A stretch of 64,000 bases of DNA, from assembly GCA_965213595.1 (NCBI GenBank), contig CBDBZO010000001.1, positions 186,001 to 250,000 of the forward strand, given 5' to 3'. Origin of the DNA: JBCCFC01 sp965213595. Its GTDB lineage: Bacteria > Chloroflexota > Anaerolineae > Caldilineales > Caldilineaceae. The notes beneath the pieces were generated by a model. It did no database searches, was not told the DNA's origin, and worked only from the letters and a program-made list of their open reading frames with translations. Shown one piece after another: positions 32,942 to 42,053 of the stretch (positions are counted from its first letter, which is position 1; every line of letters begins with the position of its first letter). Both the position numbers and the translations under genes were made by a program.

Positions 32942-33837
32942 CCACAACCGCCGCTCCGGCCCCCACCCTTCCCCTCGTCGACGAGCCGACCGCCCAGCGC
33001 ACGCTGCTCGGCGACGCCGTGCGACGCTTTGCCCGCAATCGGCTCGCCATGCTCGGCTTTGTGATCGTCTCGGCGCTGGTGCTGACGGCGCTGCTGGCGG
33101 ACGTGCTCGCGCCCTACCCCTTCGACGTGGCGGACATCGCCAATGCCCTGCAGCCGCCGAGCAGCGAGCACTGGCTGGGCACGGACGAGGTGGGGCGCGA
33201 CGTTTTTTCACGCATTATCTACGGCTCGCGGATTTCGCTGCTGGTGGGGTTGAGCGTGCAGGGGCTGGCGCTGCTGATCGGGATTCCGCTGGGGCTGGCG
33301 GCGGGCATCCTCGGCGGCTGGGTCGATTGGGCCATTATGCGGCTGGTGGAGGTGATGACGGCCATCCCCGCGCTGCTGCTGGCGCTGCTGCTGATCGCCA
33401 TTTTTGGCAGCGGCTTGACCAACGTGATTATCGCTATCGGCGTGGTGGGCTGGCTGGACGTCTGCCGGCTGCTGCGGGCGCAGCTGCTTTCGCTGCGCGA
33501 GCGCGACTACGTGCTCGCCGCGCGCACGGTTGGCGCGCGCGGCCCGCGCATTGCCACGCACCACCTGCTGCCCAACGCCATCGCCCCGCTGATCGTCGCC
33601 GTCACCATCGGCATTCCCACGGCGATTTTTACCGAAGCAGGGCTTTCTTTTCTCGGCCTCGGCGTCAACGATCCGATTCCGAGCTGGGGCAAAATGGTGG
33701 GTGATGCGCTATCCTACATGCGCGTCTACTGGCACCTCGGCGTCGCGCCCACGGTGGCGATTGCGCTGACGATGCTCGGCTTTACCTTTGTCGGCGACGG
33801 CCTGCGCGATGCGTTTGATACGGCGAGCGGGGAGTAG
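32938..33837 (+). CDS. ABC importer permease, DppC-like
   Basis: The 299-residue product has the DppC/OppC N-terminus (FARNRLAMLGFVIVSALVLT), the WLGTDEVGRDVFSRIIYGSR motif after the first outer loop, further membrane helices, and an EAA-type loop RERDYVLAARTVGARGPRI. It forms the channel with the protein at 31281. Its ATG overlaps the end of the toxin pseudogene, so translation may be coupled to it. No OppD/OppF ATPases follow; they must be encoded elsewhere. Confidence 0.93.
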   Translation: MTTTAAPAPTLPLVDEPTAQRTLLGDAVRRFARNRLAMLGFVIVSALVLTALLADVLAPYPFDVADIANALQPPSSEHWLGTDEVGRDVFSRIIYGSRISLLVGLSVQGLALLIGIPLGLAAGILGGWVDWAIMRLVEVMTAIPALLLALLLIAIFGSGLTNVIIAIGVVGWLDVCRLLRAQLLSLRERDYVLAARTVGARGPRIATHHLLPNAIAPLIVAVTIGIPTAIFTEAGLSFLGLGVNDPIPSWGKMVGDALSYMRVYWHLGVAPTVAIALTMLGFTFVGDGLRDAFDTASGE

Positions 33838-33900
33838 AGGGCAAGGAAGCAGGGGAGCAGGGGAGCGGGGGAGCAGGGGGAGCAGGGGTGATTAGGCGAA
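33838..33900 (+). repeat. G-rich low-complexity tract
   Basis: Several GCAGGGGGA-type units follow the permease stop (GCAGGGGAGCAGGGGAGCGG and similar). The runs of four to five G could form a quadruplex. It may end transcription, but no standard terminator is seen. Confidence 0.5.
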
Positions 33901-33972
33901 GACTAGCGGCGGCTGAGCCCGTCGAAGCCAAAGCGGGCGCTACCCAGTCACCCTTGCACCCCAGTTACCGGG

Positions 33973-34452
33973 TCACCCCGTCACCCGCCCCTTGCGATAC
34001 CGCTCGTCCAGCTTCTCCATCTTCTCGACCTTGGGCGCGGAGCGCCCGCCCTGAAATTCGCTCTCCAGCCAGATGTCGACGAGCTTCTTCGCCACCGCCG
34101 GCCCGGTAATCTGCGCGCCCATGGTGATGATCTGCGCGTTGTTGCTGGCCACGGCGCGCTCCGCCGTGTACGGATCGGCCACGCAGACGGCGCGCACGCC
34201 CGGCACTTTGTTCGCCACAATCGCCATGCCCGCCCCCGTGCCGCAGACGAGCACGCCACGTGCATACTCACCATTGCCCACGGTCTCCGCCACCTTCGCC
34301 CCCACGTCGGGATAATCCACCGGGTCCTCCGTGTTGACGCCCAGATCGTCGACGGTGTAGCCCAGCTCCCCCAGATAATCACGCACCACATCCTTTAGCG
34401 GCAGGCCGTAGTGGTCCGCACCGACGACGATTTTTGTCTTTTTATCGAGCAT
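33973..34452 (-). CDS. rpiB: RpiB/LacAB-family sugar-phosphate isomerase
   Basis: The 159-residue product shows KIVVGADHYGLPLKDVV at the N-terminus and the active-site VLVCGTGAGMAIVANKVPGV with the catalytic Cys, then NNAQIITMGAQITG. It interconverts ribose-5-phosphate and ribulose-5-phosphate, or a related aldose/ketose phosphate. Close linkage with DhaK/DhaL and a TIM paralog recalls tetritol pathways, where an RpiB paralog converts D-erythrulose-4-phosphate to D-erythrose-4-phosphate. AAGGAGACCAAG precedes the ATG. Substrate is inference. Confidence 0.9.
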   Translation of the reverse strand: MLDKKTKIVVGADHYGLPLKDVVRDYLGELGYTVDDLGVNTEDPVDYPDVGAKVAETVGNGEYARGVLVCGTGAGMAIVANKVPGVRAVCVADPYTAERAVASNNAQIITMGAQITGPAVAKKLVDIWLESEFQGGRSAPKVEKMEKLDERYRKGRVTG

Positions 34453-34546
34453 AACTTGGTCTCCTTGATTTTGTTGAATTACAAATCGAGCCGGTCGAAG
34501 TGACGGTTACGGCCCACTACCAACCTGACGTACCACAAATTGCTTG

Positions 34547-34608
34547 GGCCGTGATTGTCACTTCTCTTCGGATTCTCCTCATCACGGAGGAACGTGACAA
34601 TCACGGCC
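34547..34608. repeat. 15-bp inverted repeat between rpiB and dhaM
   Basis: GGCCGTGATTGTCAC (34547-34561) mirrors GTGACAATCACGGCC (34594-34608). A third imperfect copy, AGGCCGTGACGATCACG, lies at about 34640-34656 at the end of the dhaM fusion gene. It may terminate the upstream transcript. Confidence 0.7.
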
Positions 34609-34651
34609 TGGACGTGATCTGGTCAGTCTATCTAGATTTAGGCCGTGACGA

Positions 34652-37144
34652 TCACGTTCGACTCTCCAGCAGCGTCCGCACCGCCGCCGCGTCGACACAG
34701 CCCAGCACGTCCGCCGCCAGTTCCTGTGCTTCCGCCACATCGATTTCTCGAATCGCCGCCTTTACCGCCGCAATCGACCCCGCGCCCATGCTCAACTCGT
34801 CAATTCCCAGGCCGACGAGCAGCGGCGTCGCCAGTGCGTCGCCCGCCAGCTCGCCGCAGAGGCCGACCCAGATGCCCGCCTCGTGCGCCGCCTCGATTAC
34901 CTGCGCGATGGCCGCCACCACCGGCGGCTGCAGCGCATCGATCAGCCCGGCGACGCGGGCGTTGCCCCGATCCGCCGCCATCAGATACTGCGTCAAATCA
35001 TTCGTGCCAATGCTAAAAAAGTCGACCTCCGCCGCCAGCCGCCGCGCGTTCAGCACGGCGGCTGGCGTCTCGACCATAATGCCAACATCCAGCCGCTCGG
35101 CGTGTTTAACGCCTGCGTCGGCCAGCGACTGGCGCGCCTCGTCCAGCAGCGACAGCGCCTGCCGCACCTCGGCCACAGTGCTGACCATTGGAAACATGAC
35201 CTGCACACGGTGGCCGTGCCCGGCGCGCAGGATGGCGCGCAGCTGGGTGCGAAAGAGATCGGGATTGTCCAGGCAGTAGCGAATGCCGCGCCAGCCGAGG
35301 AAGGGGTTCTCTTCACTGGGCATACCGAGGTAGGGCAGCGGCTTGTCGCCGCCGACGTCGAGCGTGCGGATCAGCAGCGGCCTGTCGCCCAGCGCTTTGG
35401 CGGCGGCGCGGTAGGCCTGGTATTGACTTTCTTCGTCCGGCGGCTCTGTGCGCTCCATAAACAAAAATTCGGTGCGAAAGAGCCCCACGCCCTCCGCCCC
35501 CGCCGCGACCGCCGCCGCGGCCTCGCGCGCGCTGCCGATGTTCGCCGCCACCTCAATCCGCCGCCCGTCACGCGTAACGGCTGGCTCCTGCGCACTAACT
35601 TGTGTCGCCTCTCGCTGCGCCAGCCACGCCTCGCGCCGCTCGACCAAGCGAGCCGTCAGCGCTTCACCCAGCGCCGTCCAAACTTGCCCCGTCGCGCCGT
35701 CCAGCGCAATTTCTTGGCCTTGCTCGATCTGCTTCAGCGCATCCGCCACGCTCACCACGGCGGGGATGCCCAAGCCGCGTGCGAGGATGGCCGCGTGCCC
35801 CGTCGCGCCGCCGCTGGCCGTGAGGATGCCCTGCACGATGGTCGGGTCGAGCGCGGCGGTGGCGGAGGGCGAGAGCTGTTCGGCCACCAGAATGCCCGGC
35901 TCGCGCATGGTGACTTTGTCTCCAGACGCGTTGCCGTCCGCCAGCTGCCTCAACACCCGGTCGCCGACATCGCGCACGTCGTCGGCGCGCGCGCGGAGAT
36001 AGTCGTCCTCCATTTCGCTGTACTCGGCGATCAGCGCGTCGATGGCCTGCTGCCACGCCCATTCGGCGTTGACCTGCTGGTCGGCAATTTGGCTGAGCGC
36101 CCGCTGCCGCAGCGCTTCATCAGCCAGCAGCAGCCGTTGGGCGGCAAGGATGCCCGCTCCGTCGTCGCCGAGATTCTTTTCGAGGGTGGACAACGCCTGC
36201 TGCGCCGTTTCCCACGCCGTGGACAATCGCGCCTGCTCCTCCTCGACATCCGCGACTGTCCGACGCTCCACCTCCGGCACGCGACGCGATTGAACGTGCG
36301 CCTTGCCAATGGCAATGCCGTCCGAAGCGGGGATGCCCGTAAGCTGGCCGCGCGCCTGGGCAGCGTCGCCGGTTTCTGCTTTTGAATCGTTGGTCGCTGG
36401 CGGCCCTTCGTCGGCGTCGCCAAAATTGTCGTCGTGCAGCCGCTGGATCGCGGCGAGCACGGCGTTGCTATCGGGGCCGCTGGCGGCGAAGCGCACCGCA
36501 TCGCCCTGCCGCGCGCCCACCGTCATCACCTGGGAGATGCTGCCCGCGTCGATGGTGCGCTCGCCCTTGGTCAAGGTCACCGAGGCGTCAAAGTCGTGCA
36601 CGAGCGCAACGAGGCGGGCGGCGGGGCGGGCGTGGAGGCCGAGCCGGTTGGGAATGGTCAGGGTGAGGTCGGCGTCGCCGGGAGCTTGAGCGGGGGCGTC
36701 GTCCCGCTGTTGAACAGCATCCGGCGGGAGGCGCAGGATTGGCTCCAGCTGAGCCAGCTTGCCGGGCAGCGCGGCCCGCGCTTCGGCCAGGACTTGTGCC
36801 AGCGGCGCGTCACCCGCCGCGGCGACGGCAGCGGCCAGCCCGCCCTCCACCAGCGGCGCTTCGCAGAGGTAGACGTGCGCCTGCTGCGCTTCGTCCAAAA
36901 ATTCGATGGCGGCCTCCGCGCTCATGATCGCGCTGCCCAAATCCATCAGCACGAGCACGCCGTCTTCGCTGTAGACGGATTCGATGGCGGCGTGGACGCG
37001 CATCGGATCGGTGCCGATGGGTTCGTCGGCGTTGTCCGTGCCCGCCGCGAGCGCGACGGGCGCATCCGCGGCCATCTGCCGGATCAGTTCGCGGACGCCC
37101 TCGGCGAGGGTCGCGCTGTGGGAAACGAGGACGATGCCAACCAT
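34652..37144 (-). CDS. dhaM: DhaM-HPr-enzyme I fusion phosphotransferase
   Basis: One 830-residue protein passes phosphate from PEP to DhaL. Residues 1-135 are DhaM (EIIA-Man fold) with His9 in GIVLVSHSATLAEG. Residues about 157-245 are HPr with His171 in LGLHARPA. From about 268 on lies a full enzyme I: ILTASGGATGHAAILARGLG with His450, FRTEFLFMERTEPPDE, the PEP-binding GWRGIRYCLD, and a C-terminal GLCGELAGD. E. coli DhaM has only part of EI, so this version should work without separate PtsI and PtsH. It lies upstream of rpiB and downstream of dhaL on the same strand. Confidence 0.95.
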   Translation of the reverse strand: MVGIVLVSHSATLAEGVRELIRQMAADAPVALAAGTDNADEPIGTDPMRVHAAIESVYSEDGVLVLMDLGSAIMSAEAAIEFLDEAQQAHVYLCEAPLVEGGLAAAVAAAGDAPLAQVLAEARAALPGKLAQLEPILRLPPDAVQQRDDAPAQAPGDADLTLTIPNRLGLHARPAARLVALVHDFDASVTLTKGERTIDAGSISQVMTVGARQGDAVRFAASGPDSNAVLAAIQRLHDDNFGDADEGPPATNDSKAETGDAAQARGQLTGIPASDGIAIGKAHVQSRRVPEVERRTVADVEEEQARLSTAWETAQQALSTLEKNLGDDGAGILAAQRLLLADEALRQRALSQIADQQVNAEWAWQQAIDALIAEYSEMEDDYLRARADDVRDVGDRVLRQLADGNASGDKVTMREPGILVAEQLSPSATAALDPTIVQGILTASGGATGHAAILARGLGIPAVVSVADALKQIEQGQEIALDGATGQVWTALGEALTARLVERREAWLAQREATQVSAQEPAVTRDGRRIEVAANIGSAREAAAAVAAGAEGVGLFRTEFLFMERTEPPDEESQYQAYRAAAKALGDRPLLIRTLDVGGDKPLPYLGMPSEENPFLGWRGIRYCLDNPDLFRTQLRAILRAGHGHRVQVMFPMVSTVAEVRQALSLLDEARQSLADAGVKHAERLDVGIMVETPAAVLNARRLAAEVDFFSIGTNDLTQYLMAADRGNARVAGLIDALQPPVVAAIAQVIEAAHEAGIWVGLCGELAGDALATPLLVGLGIDELSMGAGSIAAVKAAIREIDVAEAQELAADVLGCVDAAAVRTLLESRT

Positions 37145-37156
37145 GGTTTGGACGGG

Positions 37157-37210
37157 GAGCGTCCCAGCCCGTACCCTTCGACGGTGCTCAGGGTACGGGC
37201 TGGGATGCTC
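37157..37210. repeat. 21-bp inverted repeat between dhaL and dhaM
   Basis: GAGCGTCCCAGCCCGTACCC(T) at 37157-37177 mirrors 37190-37210 with a single mismatch across a 12-base loop. It lies in the short gap between two co-oriented dha genes and could adjust their relative expression. Confidence 0.75.
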
Positions 37211-37214
37211 CTGC

Positions 37215-37850
37215 TTATTCCCCTGCTGCGACTTTCGCCAGTTCGTTGATTAGTAAATAAGTCGACGTTGCGCCGGGGTCTTGGTGGCCGATGGAGCGTT
37301 CGCCGAGATAGCTGGCGCGACCCTTGCGCGCCTGGAGGGGCTTGGTCGCTTCCATGCCGGTTTTCGCCGCATCAGCACTGGCCCGCAGCGCCGCCGCCAG
37401 CGGCTCGCCGCGGTCGACGGCCTCGCGCAGCGCGTCGACGGCGGGCGTCCACGCGTCGAGCATCGTCTTGTCGCCCACTTCGGCGCGCCCGCGCTGGACG
37501 ATGCCGTCTCGCCCCGCCGTGAACACGTCGACCACCTCAGACGGCGTCAGCTCATACTTGCCCTTGGCTGCGGCGGACGCCTTTATAAAAAAGTTGCCCA
37601 AGATCAACCCGCTCGCCCCGCCAACTTTGGACATCAGCGTCATCGCGGCAAGCTTGAAGATCGCGCCAACGTCGTCGTCCGCCGTCTCCGGTAATTTTTC
37701 GGCGATGATCCTGAAGCCACGCGCGACGTTCGTGCCGTGGTCGGCGTCGCCGATGGCGGAATCCAGCTCGGTGAGGTAGGCCTTGTTGTCGTCGAGCGTC
37801 GCGGCGGCGCGGTCGAGCCAGGTGGTGATGTGGGATTGGGTAAGGTTCAT
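37215..37850 (-). CDS. dhaL: DhaL, ADP-carrying kinase subunit (copy 1)
   Basis: The 211-residue product holds the DhaL nucleotide site: LTELDSAIGDADHGTNVARG, where three Asp residues bind Mg and ADP, then SKVGGASGLILGNFF and GRAEVGDKTMLDAW. In PTS-type systems DhaM rephosphorylates the bound ADP and DhaL passes the phosphate to the ketose on DhaK. Placement next to the DhaM-EI fusion makes this the PEP-dependent copy. The ATG at 37850 matches the family start; a 19-codon upstream extension is unlikely. Confidence 0.95.
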   Translation of the reverse strand: MNLTQSHITTWLDRAAATLDDNKAYLTELDSAIGDADHGTNVARGFRIIAEKLPETADDDVGAIFKLAAMTLMSKVGGASGLILGNFFIKASAAAKGKYELTPSEVVDVFTAGRDGIVQRGRAEVGDKTMLDAWTPAVDALREAVDRGEPLAAALRASADAAKTGMEATKPLQARKGRASYLGERSIGHQDPGATSTYLLINELAKVAAGE

Positions 37851-37901
37851 GGGTGTCAAGCTGGTAATTTTACAAATGTCGGTTTTCGTTTGGAAACACC
37901 T

Positions 37902-38047
37902 TGTCATTTCGAGCGGGTCAACGAGCCCGTGCAGCAGACGAAATTAGAGCAGCGAGAAATCTTAACGCGGTTATCTCTCAAAGCGTGTTGACCTCGTTGC
38001 CGCTTTGTCTATTAGCGACAGATTTCTCCCGTTCGGTCGAAATGACA
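37902..38047. repeat. Inverted-repeat element with TGTCATTTCGA ends
   Basis: TGTCATTTCGA (37902-37912) mirrors TCGAAATGACA (38037-38047). An inner AGCGAGAAATCT / AGATTTCTC pair is also inverted. A partial copy of the left end is at about 27315. The 146-bp unit holds no gene and resembles a non-autonomous mobile repeat. Confidence 0.75.
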
Positions 38048-38086
38048 CATTTTTTGCTCTGCGTCCCCGCGTCTCCGCGTCAAATT

Positions 38087-40648
38087 TTAGTCAATCAACC
38101 CGTGCAGCCACAGCTGCGCCAGCGCGCCCACGACAAAGCGATCGCGAATCTCCCCGGAGCGCACGGCCTCCTTCAGCCAGTCGATCGTCTGCCAGTGCAG
38201 GGTGACGAATTCGGCCTCGTCTGAATTCTCGCCACCGTTGATTTCCTCAACCCGCTCCAGCCCCCACGCGGCAAAAATGTGGCTCTGCCACGGGCTGAGG
38301 CCGGGATTGTCCCACACCATACCCAGGTGACGCATCGTCTGCTCGTTTTTTCCATTTATTGTGGCGGGCCGGTAGCCCGTCTCCTCGCGCAGCTCGCGCA
38401 GCGCCGCCTCCTGCAGCGACTCGCCCTCGTCCGCCAGGCCGCCGGGCAGCTGCCAAATCACCTCGCCGACGCCGTGTCGATATTCGCGCTCCAGCAGCAC
38501 CTCGCCCGCCGCGTTAAAGCCGATCACGCCGACGCCGACGCCCGGCGGCTCCAGCTTGGTGTACTCGTATGGCTGCCCGCTCGGCAGCTCGACATCGTCC
38601 ACAATCACCGTCACCCAGCGGTTGGCAAAGGCGGTGTGCGACGAGCGCGTGCGCCACGCCGGCAGATCACCCGCCTCCGGTTCCGCTTCCGGCCACAGGC
38701 GGCTGAACCAGTTCCAGTTCTCCTCCATCACTTGGCGGTTGAGGCGCGGCTTGTCGATGCCGTGGCCCATGCCTTTGTAGACGACCAGCTTCGTCTCTAC
38801 GCCCACATCCTGCAAGCCCTGATAGAGCTCGTAGGCGTTGGCAATGGGCACGCGGCGGTCAAATTCGCCGTGCTGGATCAGGGTCGGCGTTTGGGCCTGA
38901 TTGATGTAGGTGATGGGCGACGTTTTGGCGTAAATCTCGGCGTCGTCCCAGGGCGTGGCTTCCAGATAGTCACGGGTGAAGCGGTGGATGTCGGTGTTGA
39001 CGTAGTAGGTCATCCAATCCGAAATCCCCGCACCGACCGACGCGGCCTGGAAGCGGTCGCTGCTGGTGGTGAGAAAGGCCGAGATGTAGCCGCCCTGGCT
39101 CCAGCCCATGATGCCCACGCGCGCGGGATCGACCCAGCCGCGCTCGATCAGCGCCTCCACGCCCGACAGCACGTCCTCGGCGTCGCCCACGCCGAGGTTG
39201 CGCACGTTCAGGCTGCGAAAGGCCTCGCCGTAGCCCGCGCTGCCCCGGTAGTTGGGCTGCAAAATAAGCGCCCCCTTGGCCACCCACTGCTGGATGGGAT
39301 AGTAGCGCCGCTCGTAGCGACCCAGCAGCGAGGCAACCGACGTGCCCGTCGGCCCGCCGTGGATCACGACCAGCAGCGAATGTTGCTGCGTCGGGTCGAA
39401 ATCGCGCGGCTTGGTGAGCACGCCCTCGATGGTCGTGCCGTCTTTGCTCGTCCACTCGATGACTTCGTTCTCGCCCAGCGGCCAATTGGCTACCTCCGTC
39501 TGAAAGTCTGTGAGATAGGTGGGCGCGCCGCCCGCCGTCGGCAGCACGACCACCTCGTCGCGCCGCGTCGCGCTCGCCGCCACCGTTGCCAGCTGGCGCG
39601 TCTCCGGCTGCACGCTGCCCGTGGCGCTCGACATCGTCCACCCGGCGGGCACGTCTACGCTCAGCCGCGCGACCGCGCCCGTTGCCATATCCACGCGGAA
39701 GGCGTGAATCTCCGTCTGTTGAGCCGCGATGAAGTAGAGGCCGTCCTCGCGCCACAGGCTGGGATAAATTTGCTCGTCAAATTCACTGGCAATCACGCGC
39801 GAATCCTGCACGAGTGAGTCGGTGTCACCGGTGGAACGAAGCGTGAGAATGGTCAGCTTGACATTTTTGTAGCCAACCAGCGGCGAGCCCTGCAAGTACG
39901 ACAGCTGCTTCCCGTCTGGCGACCACAGCGGCGTGATGGCCGTTGCTTCGCTGATTGCTTGATGGTGGCCGCTCTCCAGGCTAAGATGATGAATGCGCGC
40001 AAAGCGTCGGTCGTTGATGCGTGACGAGGGATATCCCTCAAATGCAATTGCATTGCCCTGCGGTGACCAGTCAAACTCGATCACGTGCAGATCGTTGCCA
40101 AAGGTCAGCTGGCGCGCTTTGCGCTCGTCCAGCCCGATTTGCCACAGCTGCGCGCAGCGGTCATCTTCGTCCTCCACGTGATAGTCGCCGTACTGCTTTT
40201 CGCGCGCTTTGTCCGCCTTGCTCTTCGCTGCCGGGGCCACGTAGGCAAGCGCCGCCCCATCCGGCGACCAGGCAAAGCGCTCGATGCTCGTCTCGCTCTG
40301 CGTCAAGCGCTCCGCTTCGCCGCCAAAGGCCGCCAGGTGGTAGAGCTGCGTCTCTTCGTCGCCAGCCCGCTGCGAGAGAAAGGCAATGGACGCGCCGTCA
40401 GGCGACCAGCGCGGCGAGCAACTCCCCTTGTCGCTAAAGGTCAGCTGGCGCGGCGACTCACCGTTTCCGCTGTCGCGCTCCGGTACAGCGGCCAGCCACA
40501 GCTGCGATACGTAGCGATTCTCGTCCCAGTCCGGCGTCGTCACCACGTAAACCACGTGCCGTCCATCGGGCGACAGCTGCGCGTCCGACGGCACGGGCAG
40601 GTTGATCACGTCGTCGATGGTGGGGCTGGCGTTTTTACCTGTGCTCAC
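38087..40648 (-). CDS. S9 prolyl-oligopeptidase-type peptidase fused to NUDIX hydrolase
   Basis: This continuous 853-residue protein has a TolB-like beta-propeller (residues ~20-390, with repeats such as PRWSPDGASIAFLSQRAGDE). An alpha/beta hydrolase domain (~400-665) follows with the nucleophile Ser517 in GWSQGGY, the Asp in GEFDRRVP and the His in GMGHGI. A NUDIX domain makes up the C-terminus, its box being GGLADEGESLQEAALRELRE followed by ETGY. The peptidase part resembles acylaminoacyl peptidases; the NUDIX part resembles ADP-ribose pyrophosphatases. The start is a GTG with a weak ribosome site. The fusion is unusual. Confidence 0.9.
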   Translation of the reverse strand: MSTGKNASPTIDDVINLPVPSDAQLSPDGRHVVYVVTTPDWDENRYVSQLWLAAVPERDSGNGESPRQLTFSDKGSCSPRWSPDGASIAFLSQRAGDEETQLYHLAAFGGEAERLTQSETSIERFAWSPDGAALAYVAPAAKSKADKAREKQYGDYHVEDEDDRCAQLWQIGLDERKARQLTFGNDLHVIEFDWSPQGNAIAFEGYPSSRINDRRFARIHHLSLESGHHQAISEATAITPLWSPDGKQLSYLQGSPLVGYKNVKLTILTLRSTGDTDSLVQDSRVIASEFDEQIYPSLWREDGLYFIAAQQTEIHAFRVDMATGAVARLSVDVPAGWTMSSATGSVQPETRQLATVAASATRRDEVVVLPTAGGAPTYLTDFQTEVANWPLGENEVIEWTSKDGTTIEGVLTKPRDFDPTQQHSLLVVIHGGPTGTSVASLLGRYERRYYPIQQWVAKGALILQPNYRGSAGYGEAFRSLNVRNLGVGDAEDVLSGVEALIERGWVDPARVGIMGWSQGGYISAFLTTSSDRFQAASVGAGISDWMTYYVNTDIHRFTRDYLEATPWDDAEIYAKTSPITYINQAQTPTLIQHGEFDRRVPIANAYELYQGLQDVGVETKLVVYKGMGHGIDKPRLNRQVMEENWNWFSRLWPEAEPEAGDLPAWRTRSSHTAFANRWVTVIVDDVELPSGQPYEYTKLEPPGVGVGVIGFNAAGEVLLEREYRHGVGEVIWQLPGGLADEGESLQEAALRELREETGYRPATINGKNEQTMRHLGMVWDNPGLSPWQSHIFAAWGLERVEEINGGENSDEAEFVTLHWQTIDWLKEAVRSGEIRDRFVVGALAQLWLHGLID

Positions 40649-40724
40649 AAATTATCTCGGCCTTTCTGTTTCGTTCCGAACTGGCCTACCTAGCTATACA
40701 GGGGAACAAAAGTCACGGCGGCCA

Positions 40725-40790
40725 GCGTCCCCGGCACGCGCCGCACGCTTCTTTGACTTCAATCTTTGGTCTGGCGCGTGCCGGGGACGC
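40725..40790. repeat. 18-bp inverted repeat (GCGTCCCCGGCACGCGCC)
   Basis: The arms at 40725-40742 and 40773-40790 are perfectly complementary across a 30-base loop. A second member of this family is at 63547-63609. It lies between dhaK and the S9-NUDIX gene and contains no gene. Confidence 0.85.
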
Positions 40791-40818
40791 GACTAACTTG
40801 TCTGATTTTCTGAAGAAC

Positions 40819-41889
40819 CTACCGCCCCCAGCGCAGCGCCGGCGTCTCAACCGGCGCATCCCACAGCGCGAGCATCTCCTCGTCCGCCTTGACGAGCGTG
40901 ATCGAGCAGCCCTGCATTTCCAGCGAAGTGATGTAAGGGCCGATCAGCGAGCGCGCAATCGACATGCCGCGCGCCTCGACCAACTCCTGTAGCCTGGCGT
41001 AAACGGTATACAGTTCACCAAGCGGCGTGCCGCCCATCGAATTGACGAGGGCGATAAACTGGTCGCCCGCGGTAAAGGGTGGGTCGGTCAGCTCGCGCTG
41101 GGTCCAGTCGACAGCGTCGCGGTCCCACTCGCGCACGGTGCGCGTGTAGGCCGGGTCGTCCAGGATGTTGGTCGCCAGCAGGTCGGTGATTTCGTCCGCG
41201 CTGGCGACTTCCATGCGGCGCTGACCCGGCTCGCCGTGGATGCCGATGCCGAGCTCCATTTCGCTGTCGCCCAGCTCAAAGGTCGGCTTGCCCGCCGAGG
41301 GGACGGTGCACGACGTAAAGGCCATGCCCATCGAGCGCCCGTTCTGGTTGACGCGGCGCGCGAGGTCAGCCAGCGCGTCGAGGTCGCGCCCCTCTTCGGC
41401 GGCGGCGCCCACCAGCTTTTCCATGATCACCGTCGTGCCCACGCCGCGTCGACCAGCGGTGTAGAGGCTGTCCTTGACGGCGACATCGTCGTCGATCAGG
41501 ATGTTCTGCACGGCGACGCCTTCCTCGTGCAGCATTTCCGCGGCGGCCTCAAAGCTGAGCACGTCGCCCGTGTAATTTTTAACGAGAAAGAGCACGCCCG
41601 CACCACCGTCCACGGCCTTGGCGCATTCAACCATCTGGTCGGGCGTGGGCGAGGTAAAGACTTCGCCGGGGCAGGCGCCAGTCAACATGCCGGGGCCGAC
41701 AAAGCCGCCGTGCATTGGCTCGTGGCCGCTGCCGCCGCCGGAGACGACGGCGACTTTGCCCGCCAGCGGCACGTCGCCGCGGGTGATGTAGTGCGGATCG
41801 ATGTGGACGTTGAGGTCGGGGTGGGCAAGCGCAACGCCGCGCAGCTGTTCGGCGACGACGTTGTCGACGTTGTTGATGAGTTTTTTCAT
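40819..41889 (-). CDS. dhaK: DhaK, ketose-binding kinase subunit (copy 1)
   Basis: The 356-residue product has the DhaK catalytic set at the same numbering as E. coli: His56 in SGGGSGHEP, Asp109 in KNYTGDVLSF, and His218 in ELGIGIHGEPG, which forms the hemiaminal bond to dihydroxyacetone. It should phosphorylate dihydroxyacetone or a related small ketose with DhaL. The ATG at 41889 fits the family start; the frame extends 32 codons upstream without support. It ends the importer-dhaK run and precedes the S9-NUDIX gene. Confidence 0.95.
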   Translation of the reverse strand: MKKLINNVDNVVAEQLRGVALAHPDLNVHIDPHYITRGDVPLAGKVAVVSGGGSGHEPMHGGFVGPGMLTGACPGEVFTSPTPDQMVECAKAVDGGAGVLFLVKNYTGDVLSFEAAAEMLHEEGVAVQNILIDDDVAVKDSLYTAGRRGVGTTVIMEKLVGAAAEEGRDLDALADLARRVNQNGRSMGMAFTSCTVPSAGKPTFELGDSEMELGIGIHGEPGQRRMEVASADEITDLLATNILDDPAYTRTVREWDRDAVDWTQRELTDPPFTAGDQFIALVNSMGGTPLGELYTVYARLQELVEARGMSIARSLIGPYITSLEMQGCSITLVKADEEMLALWDAPVETPALRWGR

Positions 41890-42053
41890 GGTGGTTTTGC
41901 AATGGTAGGCGCTGCTTGTAGCTGCGCAATCGTTGAATTTCCCTTTAGGTGGGAAGTGCAAAAAGTGTGCGACTTGCAGCCGCACCTACGGCAGATGACA
42001 AGTTTTCTCGCAGGCCCGTTCGCACGTGGGCGTGCGAACTCCGCGAACTTCGT

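Noticed and set aside
33838..33900. Zinc-finger or protein-coding repeat
   Set aside because: No frame with features is present; it is a simple G-rich tract.
38279..39817. 512-aa plus-strand open frame opposite the S9-NUDIX gene
   Set aside because: It is a low-information His/Ala/Arg-rich translation antisense to a gene with clear motifs.
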